Positions 31,751-39,806 of a DNA stretch of 45,122 nucleotides are shown here, in pieces; positions within the stretch are counted from its first letter, which is position 1; each line of letters begins with the position of its first letter. The DNA is taken from contig JAAYUB010000062.1 of NCBI GenBank assembly GCA_012517875.1, positions 1 to 45,122 of the forward strand, read 5' to 3'. The position numbers were made by a program, and so were the translations under genes. The DNA is from Acidobacteriota bacterium. Its GTDB lineage: Bacteria; Acidobacteriota; JAAYUB01. The notes below the pieces were generated by a model. It worked only from the letters and a program-made list of their open reading frames with translations, did no database searches and was not told the origin of the DNA.

Positions 31751-34700
31751 ATGAGCAGCAAGTTCACCCTCTCCAAAACATATGAGCCGGCGGAGATCGA
31801 AAAGTCCGTCAACGGCATGTGGCGCGCTTCCGGCGCTTTCCACGCCGTGCCCGACGATCGGCCGCGCGACCGCCGCTACGTCATCATGATGCCGCTGCCC
31901 AACGTCACCGGCGCCCTGCACATGGGGCACGCCATGGACAACTCCATGCAGGACGTGCTCATCCGCTGGCACCGGATGCAGGGGGACAACACCCTCTGGA
32001 TGCCCGGGACCGACCACGCCGGCATCGCCACCCAGGCGGTGGTGGAGAAGCGGCTGAAGGAACTCGAAGGACTCACTCGGCACGACGTGGGCCGCGAGGG
32101 CCTGGTGGAGAGGATCTGGGCCTGGAAGGACCAGTACCAGGCGCGGATCCTGGAGCAGCTCATGCGCATCGGCTGCTCCTGTGACTGGGACCGCAAGCGC
32201 TTCACCATGGACAAGGTCTGCTCCCGGGCCGTCCGCCACACCTTCTTCCGCATGTTCGACGACGGTCTGATTTTCCGCGGCAAGCGGCTGGTGAACTGGG
32301 ACGCGTTCCTGCGCACCAGCATCTCCGACGACGAGGTGTACCACGAGACGGTCCATGGCCACTTCTGGCATCTGCGCTACCCGGTGATCGACCCGCAGCC
32401 GGGCGAGCCGGACCACGTCGAGGTGGCCACCACCCGCCCCGAGACGATGCTCGGCGACACCGCCGTGGCCGTCCACCCGGAACCCGACGTCGCGCTCGCC
32501 GCCGAGATCGAGACGCTGAACCAGGCGCTGACCGCCGCCCCGGCGCGCGATCAGGCCGCCCTGCGCGGGCAGATCGAGGCCCTGGAGGAGCGCCGCCGCA
32601 CCGTGCTGCCCCGCCTGCTGGCGCTCCGCGACATGGCCCGGGCCGGCCGAAAGGTGATGCTCCCCCTCGTGAACCGGCCTATCCCGCTCATCTGCGACGA
32701 GTGGGCCAAGCCGGGCCTCGGCTCCGGCTGCGTCAAGATCACCCCGGCCCACGACCCCAACGACTACGACGTTTGGATGCGCCACCGTGCGGCGATCGAC
32801 ATCGTCAACATTCTTAACCCCGACGGCACCCTCAACGCCAACGCCGGCTCCTATCAGGGGCTGGACCGCTTCATCGCCCGCGAGCAGGTGGTGCACGATC
32901 TCGAGGCGCAGGGGCTGCTCGGGGAGGTCGAGGACCGCGAGATCGAGGTCGGCCATAGCGACCGGAGCAAGACGCCCATCGAGCCGTACCTGTCGGACCA
33001 GTGGTTCATCCGCATGGGCGACGTCCCCGGCGGCGTGGCCATGGGGCGCGGCACGCCGAAGGCGTTCACCGCCCCCGGCCTGGTGCAGGCGGCCATGGAC
33101 GCCGTGAGCGACGGCCGGGTCCGTTTCCACCCCGAGCGCTTCGTCAAGACCTACCTGGACTGGCTCGGCGAGAAGCGCGACTGGCCCATCAGCCGGCAGC
33201 TCTGGTGGGGGCATCGCATCCCCGTCTGGTCGCTTCGGACCACGCTCGGCGCCCTGGCTGCCACGCTGGCGGAGCCGGGGTTCGCTGCGGTGCTGAGCCG
33301 GCCGGATCTGGCCGCGGTGCGGGCGTTTTTGCCCGAAGCGGAGCGATCGGTGCGCGTCCGTGCCGCCACCGACGCGGCCGGGCTGGAAGGTGCGCCGTCC
33401 GCGCCCTGTCTCGTGGACGTGGCCCTGCTCGAGGACGATCCGGCGCTCGTCGCCGCCCTCGAGTCGCTCGGCTACCGCCGCGACGAGGATGTGCTCGACA
33501 CCTGGTTCTCCTCCTCCATCTGGCCCTTCTCGACGCTGGGCTGGCCCGACCCGGCCACCGCCGACACCGAGGGAGGCGCGCCGCTTGGCGCCGCCGACGG
33601 CCGGGCCGACTGCCTCGACTACTACTACCCCGGCTCCTGCCTCGTCACCGCCCGCGACATTATCACCCTGTGGGTGGCGCGGATGGTGATCATGGGCCTG
33701 TACAACCTGGGCGACATCCCGTTCCGCGATGTGTTCATCCACGCGAACATCCTTGACGGCAAGGGCGAGCGGATGAGCAAGTCGAAGGGGAACGGCATCG
33801 ACCCCGTGGACATCATCGAGGAGTACGGCACCGACGCCATGCGGTACATCCTCTGCGACATGCAGACGGGCAACCAGGACATCCGGCTCCCCGTCACGGC
33901 GGTCTGCCCCCACTGCGCCCACCACAACGACCTGGCCGAGACGCGGCACGGCCGCAGTATCTTCACTTACCTGTGCGCCGGCTGCCACGAGGAGTTCGAC
34001 GTGCTGGGCACCATGCCCGATATTCCCACGGCCAAGCTGGTGAGCGAGCGCTTTGTCGAGGGGCGGCGCTTCTGCACCAAGCTGTGGAACACCGCCCGGT
34101 TCGCCCTGGGCAACCTGGCCGGCGCCCGCACCGTGCCGCTGCGGCTGCCGGACCTCGCCCTGGAGGACCGCTGGATCCTGGCGGCGCTCAACGAGGCGGT
34201 GCGCGCCGTCACCGCCGGGCTGGCCGACTACAATCCCAGCGCGGCCGTCGGCGCGGCGCGCGACTTCATGTGGGGGTTGCTCTGCGACTGGTACCTGGAA
34301 CTCGTCAAGCCGCGCCTGCAGGACCCGGACGACCCATCCGCCAACACCGCCCGGCTGGTGGTGGCTCATTGCCTCGACGTGGTGCTGCGGCTGCTCCATC
34401 CGATGATCCCCTACATCACCGAGGCCATCTACCAGGAACTCAACGAAGTGCTCCCGGTGCGGGGACTGGCCGGGTTGGCGCCGGCCGACGCCGCGCCTCT
34501 GATCGCGACCGCTCCGTGGCCGCAACCCGTGCCGGAGCTGGACAATCCGGAGCTGCTCGCCGCCTTCACCACGGTGCAGGCGCTCACCTCGGCCATCCGC
34601 GAGGTGCGTAACACCCAGCGCGTCGCCGCCACGACGGCGCTCACCATCACCCTGCGCCCGCCCGAGGACCGGCTCGAGGCGCTCCGCGCCGAGGCCCACG

Positions 34701-35020
34701 TCATCCGACACCTCGCCGGCGTGGCCGAGCTGCGCCTGGACCCGGCGGCGGTGCGGCCGCGCGGCGCGGCCTCGGTGGTGGTGGAACGGATTCAGATCTT
34801 CGTCCACGACGTGATTGACGAGACCGCCGAGCGGCAGCGCCTCAAGGGCGAGCTGGCGCGGGTGGAGAAGGAGATCACCATCTTCAGCAAGAAATTGTCC
34901 AACGAAAGCTTTGTCGCCCGCGCCCCGGCCGAGGTGGTCGAGGAAAACCGCCGGCGGCTGGCCAAGTACGAGCTCCAGAAAACCTCGATCCTCGATGCGC
35001 TGGCCCGGCTGGATGGGTGA
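31751..35020 (+). CDS. valS: Valyl-tRNA synthetase, long form with zinc ribbon
   Basis: The enzyme charges tRNA-Val and proofreads threonine. At 1089 residues it is longer than most bacterial ValS (about 880-950). HIGH appears as His57-Met-Gly-His60 (GALHMGHAMD) and KMSKS as Arg674-Met-Ser-Lys-Ser678 (GERMSKSKGNGIDP). The Val editing-domain signature VATTRPETMLGDTAVAVHPE is present, as is a C-terminal coiled coil (LKGELARVEKEITIFSKKL). Insertions include a helical segment in the editing domain (about 255-290), about 85 residues before the DTWFSSSIWPFSTLGWPDP motif, and a zinc ribbon (Cys719/Cys722 and Cys742/Cys745) just after the KMSKS region. Planctomycete and acidobacterial enzymes are, as I recall, of this type. 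The start follows TTGAGGAAG. Its stop overlaps the radical SAM gene. Confidence 0.95.
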   Translation: MSSKFTLSKTYEPAEIEKSVNGMWRASGAFHAVPDDRPRDRRYVIMMPLPNVTGALHMGHAMDNSMQDVLIRWHRMQGDNTLWMPGTDHAGIATQAVVEKRLKELEGLTRHDVGREGLVERIWAWKDQYQARILEQLMRIGCSCDWDRKRFTMDKVCSRAVRHTFFRMFDDGLIFRGKRLVNWDAFLRTSISDDEVYHETVHGHFWHLRYPVIDPQPGEPDHVEVATTRPETMLGDTAVAVHPEPDVALAAEIETLNQALTAAPARDQAALRGQIEALEERRRTVLPRLLALRDMARAGRKVMLPLVNRPIPLICDEWAKPGLGSGCVKITPAHDPNDYDVWMRHRAAIDIVNILNPDGTLNANAGSYQGLDRFIAREQVVHDLEAQGLLGEVEDREIEVGHSDRSKTPIEPYLSDQWFIRMGDVPGGVAMGRGTPKAFTAPGLVQAAMDAVSDGRVRFHPERFVKTYLDWLGEKRDWPISRQLWWGHRIPVWSLRTTLGALAATLAEPGFAAVLSRPDLAAVRAFLPEAERSVRVRAATDAAGLEGAPSAPCLVDVALLEDDPALVAALESLGYRRDEDVLDTWFSSSIWPFSTLGWPDPATADTEGGAPLGAADGRADCLDYYYPGSCLVTARDIITLWVARMVIMGLYNLGDIPFRDVFIHANILDGKGERMSKSKGNGIDPVDIIEEYGTDAMRYILCDMQTGNQDIRLPVTAVCPHCAHHNDLAETRHGRSIFTYLCAGCHEEFDVLGTMPDIPTAKLVSERFVEGRRFCTKLWNTARFALGNLAGARTVPLRLPDLALEDRWILAALNEAVRAVTAGLADYNPSAAVGAARDFMWGLLCDWYLELVKPRLQDPDDPSANTARLVVAHCLDVVLRLLHPMIPYITEAIYQELNEVLPVRGLAGLAPADAAPLIATAPWPQPVPELDNPELLAAFTTVQALTSAIREVRNTQRVAATTALTITLRPPEDRLEALRAEAHVIRHLAGVAELRLDPAAVRPRGAASVVVERIQIFVHDVIDETAERQRLKGELARVEKEITIFSKKLSNESFVARAPAEVVEENRRRLAKYELQKTSILDALARLDG

Positions 35021-35888
35021 GGCGCCCGTCTACCGGCCGCCCAGCGAGGCGGAATCGCTCATCCTGCCGGTGACCACCGGCTGCTCCTGGAACCGGTGCG
35101 CCTTCTGCGAGATGTACGCCGACCGGCGCTACGCGGTGACGCCGCTCGACGAAATCGACGCCTGGCTGGCCGCCGCCGCCCGGTCCGGCTGGCCGGTGCG
35201 CCGCGTCTTCCTCGCCGACGGCGACCCGCTGGCGGTCGACACGGACCACCTCCTGGCCGTTCTGGACCGGATCCGGACGCGCTTCCCGGTTCTGAACCGC
35301 ATCTCTGCATACGCTTCGCCCCGCAACCTCCGCGACAAGAGCGACGCCGAACTGGCCGCCCTGGCGGCGGCGGGGCTCGGGCTCGTCTACGCCGGCATCG
35401 AGTCGGGCGACGACGAGGTGCTGCGGCGGGTGCGCAAAGGGGAAAGCGCGGCGTCCACCATCGCAGCGCTGCGGCGGGCCCGTGCCGCCGGCCTGCGGGT
35501 TTCGGTCATGGTCATCAACGGGCTGGGCGGCAGCACCCTGAGCGCCGCCCACGCCGCCGGCTCGGCGGCGGTGGTGAGCGCCGTGGACCCTGAGTATGTC
35601 TCCACACTGGTTCTCGGCCTGCCCCCCGGCGGCCGCCGCTTCCGGGCCGCGTTCGGCGACGGCTTCGAACCGCTGGACGCGGCCGGGTTGCTGGCGGAAC
35701 TCGGCGCCTTCGTCGGGGCGGTGCACTGCCGCCGGGCCGTGTTCCGGTGCGACCACGCCTCGAATTTCCTGCCGCTGCGCGGGATTCTGAGCCGCGACCG
35801 CGACCGCCTGCTGGCGGAGATCACCGCCGGCCTGGCCGCCTTCCGCGACCTGCCGTTGTCGCAGATCCGCCCGCTGGACCAGTACTGA
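35013..35888 (+). CDS. Radical SAM protein with CX4CX2C cluster motif
   Basis: The 291-residue radical SAM enzyme has its cluster cysteines at Cys24, Cys29 and Cys32 (TTGCSWNRCAFCEMY), a CX4CX2C spacing instead of the usual CX3CX2C. The same spacing (GCSWNxCxFC) occurs in a widespread uncharacterised group with an Elp3/HemN-like core. Other core features are VFLADGDPLAVDTD, LNRISAYASPRNLRDKS, LGLVYAGIESGDDEVLRRVR and KGESAASTIAALRRARAAGL. The product is unknown. The ATG at 35013 overlaps the valS stop by 8 bp; ATG 34995 in the same frame is possible. Coupling to valS may be only positional. An array block begins directly after the stop codon. Confidence 0.85.
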   Translation: MGEAPVYRPPSEAESLILPVTTGCSWNRCAFCEMYADRRYAVTPLDEIDAWLAAAARSGWPVRRVFLADGDPLAVDTDHLLAVLDRIRTRFPVLNRISAYASPRNLRDKSDAELAALAAAGLGLVYAGIESGDDEVLRRVRKGESAASTIAALRRARAAGLRVSVMVINGLGGSTLSAAHAAGSAAVVSAVDPEYVSTLVLGLPPGGRRFRAAFGDGFEPLDAAGLLAELGAFVGAVHCRRAVFRCDHASNFLPLRGILSRDRDRLLAEITAGLAAFRDLPLSQIRPLDQY

Positions 35889-36140
35889 AATCGAGGCTCG
35901 TTCCGATTTGTTGAGAGTTGAACGTTGAGGGTTCGTGCTCGTGATTGTGATTGAATCGTTTGAAGGTTTGCAGGTTCTCCAGTTCGCAAGTTCCAGGTTC
36001 GCGGGTTGTGGGTCAGTTGATAGTTGATGGTTGGTAGATTGATGGCTGATGGTTGATCCGTCTCTCGCTTCATCGACTCGCCGCTTCACCGATTCACCGC
36101 TTCAGCGACTCACTCAGCCCGGGCTTCGAGTTTCGGCCTC
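35889..36140 (+). repeat. Composite short-word array G
   Basis: It starts one base after the radical SAM stop with ATCGAGGCTCGTTCC. Then come GTTGAGAGTTGAACGTTGAG with GGTTCGTGCTCGTGATTG; GTTTGAAGGTTTGCAGG and TTCGCAAGTTCCAGGTTCG; TTGATAGTTGATGG and related GGTTGAT/GGCTGAT heptamers; and TTCACCGATTCACCGCTTC. The 300-bp gap to the next gene holds nothing else I can identify. Confidence 0.85.
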
Positions 36141-36188
36141 GGTTGTGGTATCGTACGAGCCGACGCCATTCGAGACTCGGAGACCGCC

Positions 36189-37325
36189 ATGGAACCCAAC
36201 GCACTCCGTCCCCCTCCCGATGCGCCGCCTGAACCGTCGTCCGCTCCGCCGCCCGGCGCCGAGCTGCGCGCCGGCCGCTACTTTCTGCTGACGCTGTTCG
36301 TGCTCGCCCTGGCGGCCTTCATCTGGGTCATCAAGATCTTTTTGCTCCATGTGGTCATCGCCGCGGTGTTCGCCACTCTCTTCTATCCGCTCCAGAGACG
36401 CCTGACCGCCTGGTTCCGCGGCCGGCGGGGGCCGGCGGCCGCGGCCAGCACCCTGGTGATTCTGCTTGCCCTGCTGGCGCCCCTGTTCTTCGTCCTGAAC
36501 CTGGTCGTCCGGCAAGGCATCGACGTCTACCACACCTTTGAGCCCCGGGTTCGCCAGGTGCTGCGCGAGGGCGACGCCGGCCTGCTGGGCGAGATCAAGC
36601 GGGCCAAAATCCTCGGCGTGGTGGACCTGTCGCAGGTGAATTGGGATGAGGTCGTCGCCGACGCGGCGAAATTCGTCGGCTCCATCGCCCCCAAGGTGCT
36701 GAACCGGACGACTCGGATGACGTTCGGCGTGGTGGTGGACCTGTTCATCGTGCTCTTCACGATCTTCTATTTCCTGCGGGACGGTGAGGGTATCCTTGAC
36801 CGGATCCAGCGCCTGCTGCCCCTGAGCGCATCCAACAAGCGGCTGCTGGTGGAACGCTTCGCCGCCATCTCCCGGGCCACCGTGAAGGGGACGCTGGTGG
36901 TCGCGCTCGTCCAGGCCACCCTGGGCGGCCTGACCCTGCTGGCGTTCGGTTACGACAACTGGCTGCTCTGGAGCGTGGTGATGCTGGTGCTGGCGGCGCT
37001 GCCCATGGTGGGCACGGGGCTGGTGCTGATTCCGGCGGGGATCATCCGGATCGTCAGCGGCGACGTGGTGTCGGGTGTCGCCGTGATCGCCATCAGCGTG
37101 GGGGTGGTCTCCACGGTGGACAATCTTCTCCGCCCGCGGCTGGTGGGCCGGGACGTCAAGTTGCACGATTTGATGATTTTTTTCTCCACCATCGGCGGCA
37201 TCGCCGTGTTCGGGATCATGGGCTTCATCGTCGGCCCCATGGTGGCGGCCATTTTTCTGACGCTCCTCGACATCTTCAGTTTGGAATACTTCGGCCGGCC
37301 GGCGGACGAACCGCCCGCACCCTGA
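36189..37325 (+). CDS. AI-2E family (PerM/YdiK-like) membrane protein
   Basis: The 378-residue integral membrane protein has about eight hydrophobic segments, a Pro-rich cytoplasmic N-terminus (about 1-28) and a central soluble region (about 115-175) typical of the AI-2E/PerM/YdiK family. Typical stretches are YFLRDGEGILDRIQRLLPLS, FAAISRATVKGTLVVALVQA, LPMVGTGLVLIPAGI, VSTVDNLLRPRLVG and FGIMGFIVGPMVAAIFLTLL. Family members have been proposed to export autoinducer-2 or to act as ion antiporters; the substrate cannot be inferred here. The ATG at 36189 follows GGAGACC. The S9 peptidase gene follows 64 bp later on the same strand with no terminator between, so they may be cotranscribed. Confidence 0.9.
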   Translation: MEPNALRPPPDAPPEPSSAPPPGAELRAGRYFLLTLFVLALAAFIWVIKIFLLHVVIAAVFATLFYPLQRRLTAWFRGRRGPAAAASTLVILLALLAPLFFVLNLVVRQGIDVYHTFEPRVRQVLREGDAGLLGEIKRAKILGVVDLSQVNWDEVVADAAKFVGSIAPKVLNRTTRMTFGVVVDLFIVLFTIFYFLRDGEGILDRIQRLLPLSASNKRLLVERFAAISRATVKGTLVVALVQATLGGLTLLAFGYDNWLLWSVVMLVLAALPMVGTGLVLIPAGIIRIVSGDVVSGVAVIAISVGVVSTVDNLLRPRLVGRDVKLHDLMIFFSTIGGIAVFGIMGFIVGPMVAAIFLTLLDIFSLEYFGRPADEPPAP

Positions 37326-37389
37326 CCGGGACGCCCTCGGGACGGAGCGGTTGATGAGTGAACGATTACACTGAGTTGGAGGTCATGCC

Positions 37390-39444
37390 ATGCGTGCAAC
37401 ACGGATCCGACTGATCCTCGGACTGACTGTCGCCGGTCTGGCGCTGCAGTTCGCGGCGGCCGACCCCGCCCCGCTCACTCCCCGGCGCATGTGGCAGCTG
37501 GCGCGACTGGCCGCGCCGGCGCTCTCGCCGGACGGCACGACGGCCGCCGTGGCGGTGACGCGTTTCGATCTCCAGCGGGATGCGGCCGACACCGACCTGT
37601 GGCTCGTGCCCACCGCCGGCGGCCCCGGCCGGAAGGTGGCCGCCGCAGCGGGCGCCGAGTCGGAACCGGCCTGGAGCCCCGACGGCCGCCGCCTCGCCTT
37701 CGTGGCCCAGCGCAAGGGGGACGAGGCGCCGCAGATCTACCTAGTGGAGCGAGGCAGGGACAAAGCGAAGCGGCTCACCCGCGTACCCACGGGCGTGTAC
37801 GGCATCCGCTGGTTCCCCGACTCCGCCCGGCTGGCCTTCGTCAGCCGGGTCTGGCCGGAGCCGGCCACCTGGGCGGAACAGGGCCGGCGCCTGATGGAGC
37901 GGAAGGAACGCAAGGTCAGTGCCCTCACCTACGACACCGCCCGCATGCGCTACTGGGACCACTGGATCGACGACCGCCAGGCCCACTTGTTCCAGGTGGC
38001 GATCACCGGCGGCGAACCGGTGGCGCTGACCGCGGGCACCGGTTTGGAGCTGCCCTACCGGGAAAACGGCGCCGCGAACTACGCCATCTCGCCGAAGGGG
38101 GACGAGATCGCCTTCACCGCCGACAGCTCGCCGCGTCCGGACCTGGATTCCAACCTGGACGTGTATCTGCTGCGGCTCGGTGAGCGGAGCGCCCGCAACC
38201 TCACCGCCGACAACACCCAGAGCGACTTCAATCCGGCCTTCAGCCCCGACGGCGCGAGCGTCGTCTTCGGCCGGCAGCTCATCAAGGGCTTCTATGGCGA
38301 CCGCACCCGGCTGATGCTCCACGACCGGGCGACGGGGACCAACCGGGAGCTGGCCCCGGGCTTCGACTATTCGTGCAACGACTGGCAATTCGCCCCCGAC
38401 GGCAAACGGCTCTTCTTCGTCGCCGACGAGCGCGGCCACATGCCCGTTTACGCCATGGAGCTGCCCGGCGGCGCCATGACCCGGCTGACGGCGGAAGGCT
38501 CCCACGGCGCGCTGGCGGTGGGGCCGGGCGGCGCGTCCCTGGTGGCGCTGCGCCAGGGCTTCAGCGAGCCGCCCACGCTGGTGCGCGTGGATGTCGCGGC
38601 GAAGACGTCCGACACGATCAGCACATTCAACGATGCGGTCCTGGCGGAGGTGCGCTGGGGCGAGGTGCGCTCCGTGACGTATGCCGGCGCCGGCGGCGCG
38701 CCGATCCAGATGTGGGTGGTGCTGCCGCCGGACTATCAACCGGGTCAGCGGCGGCCGCTGATGATGCTCATCCACGGCGGGCCTCACAACGCGATCACCG
38801 ACATGTTCCAGTGGCGCTGGAACGCCCAGGTGTTCGCCGGCTGGGGCTACGTCTGCGCCTGGCCCAACTTTCACGGCTCCAGCGGATTCGGCAACGACTT
38901 CACCGCGTCCATCCTGGGCAACTGGGCTGACCAACCGTACGAGGACGTGATGCGGGCCACCCAGTGGCTGGTGGATCAGGGGCTGGCGGATCCCGACCGG
39001 CTGGTGGCGGCCGGCGCCAGTTACGGCGGCTATCTTGCGGCCGTCGTGCTGGGACGGCCGAACCCGTACCGGGCGCTCGTCGCTCACGCGGCGGTTTACA
39101 ACCTCTACACCCAGTACGCCAGCGATTACGGGGCCGGTGAACGGGCCGACGCCAACCCGCATTTCTGGGTGGACGAATCGGTGCTGCGCCACACCTCGCC
39201 CCACCTGGCCGCCGGCAGCTTCCAGACACCGACGCTGGTGGTCCATGGCGAACGGGACCACCGCGTCTACCCGGGCAACGGCCTGGAGCTGTTCCAGACG
39301 CTGCAGACACGGGGCGTGCCGTCGCGCCTCATCTACTTCCCCGACGAAAATCACTGGGTGCTCAAGCCCAACAACTCGCTGTTCTGGTACGACGAGGTGC
39401 AGCGGTGGTTTGAGAAATGGTTACCAGTGAACAGTGACCAGTGA
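37390..39444 (+). CDS. Exported S9 family (prolyl oligopeptidase-type) peptidase
   Basis: The 684-residue serine peptidase has a signal peptide (about 1-24), an N-terminal TolB/WD40-like propeller (about 30-420; WSPDGRRLAFVAQRKGDE, FSPDGASVVFG) and a C-terminal alpha/beta hydrolase domain. The catalytic triad is Ser544 (AGASYGGYLAAVV), Asp623 (VHGERDHRVYPGN) and His655 (DENHWVLKP), the arrangement of acylaminoacyl-peptidase/DPP-type S9 enzymes. It probably trims oligopeptides in the periplasm and could process products of the tricorn proteases; that link is inference. GGAGG precedes the ATG. The last residues (LPVNSDQ) and the stop are encoded by GTGAACAGTGACCAGTGA, which belongs to the word array that follows, so the array reaches into the coding sequence. 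Confidence 0.92.
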   Translation: MRATRIRLILGLTVAGLALQFAAADPAPLTPRRMWQLARLAAPALSPDGTTAAVAVTRFDLQRDAADTDLWLVPTAGGPGRKVAAAAGAESEPAWSPDGRRLAFVAQRKGDEAPQIYLVERGRDKAKRLTRVPTGVYGIRWFPDSARLAFVSRVWPEPATWAEQGRRLMERKERKVSALTYDTARMRYWDHWIDDRQAHLFQVAITGGEPVALTAGTGLELPYRENGAANYAISPKGDEIAFTADSSPRPDLDSNLDVYLLRLGERSARNLTADNTQSDFNPAFSPDGASVVFGRQLIKGFYGDRTRLMLHDRATGTNRELAPGFDYSCNDWQFAPDGKRLFFVADERGHMPVYAMELPGGAMTRLTAEGSHGALAVGPGGASLVALRQGFSEPPTLVRVDVAAKTSDTISTFNDAVLAEVRWGEVRSVTYAGAGGAPIQMWVVLPPDYQPGQRRPLMMLIHGGPHNAITDMFQWRWNAQVFAGWGYVCAWPNFHGSSGFGNDFTASILGNWADQPYEDVMRATQWLVDQGLADPDRLVAAGASYGGYLAAVVLGRPNPYRALVAHAAVYNLYTQYASDYGAGERADANPHFWVDESVLRHTSPHLAAGSFQTPTLVVHGERDHRVYPGNGLELFQTLQTRGVPSRLIYFPDENHWVLKPNNSLFWYDEVQRWFEKWLPVNSDQ

Positions 39445-39770
39445 GGAGACAGGAGTTAACAGCTTCTGTTCATGCTCGTAATTCGTCGTCGTAATTCGTC
39501 GTCGTAATCGTTGTAATCGTGCTCGTCATCGAGGCTCGAGGCTTGAGACTCGTTCCCACGCGACGGACATCGGATGTCGGGTCTTGGGTCTCGGGCCTTG
39601 GTCGTGTCTCCCGTCTCCCGATTCACCCGCTCACCGATTCACCGTCCAAGCTGACCAAGAAAGAAAACAGGGAGCCGGGACCGCATCCCGCCTCCCTGAA
39701 CCTTCTGCAAACCTGCGAACCTGTGAACTTGCAAACCTTAAAACTTTCGAACCTGTGAACCAGAGATCCG
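39424..39770 (+). repeat. Composite short-word array H (convergent gap)
   Basis: Blocks from the S9 side: GTGAACAGTGACCAGTGAGG with AGACAGGAGTTAACAG, overlapping the S9 stop; TTCATGCTCGTAATTCGTCG and further TCGTAAT/TCGTCG words; ATCGAGGCTCGAGGC with TTGAGACTCGTTCCC; GACGGACATCGGATGTCGGG with TCTTGGGTCTCGGG; GATTCACCCGCTCACCG; and, after a plainer stretch, GCAAACCTGCGAACCTGTG with further 7-8-nt variants (about 39707-39760). The order matches array B. No terminator or gene is evident in 39445-39806. Confidence 0.88.
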
Positions 39771-39806
39771 GTGAACGGAGACAAGCTCCGAATCTCAGGC
39801 CTCATC

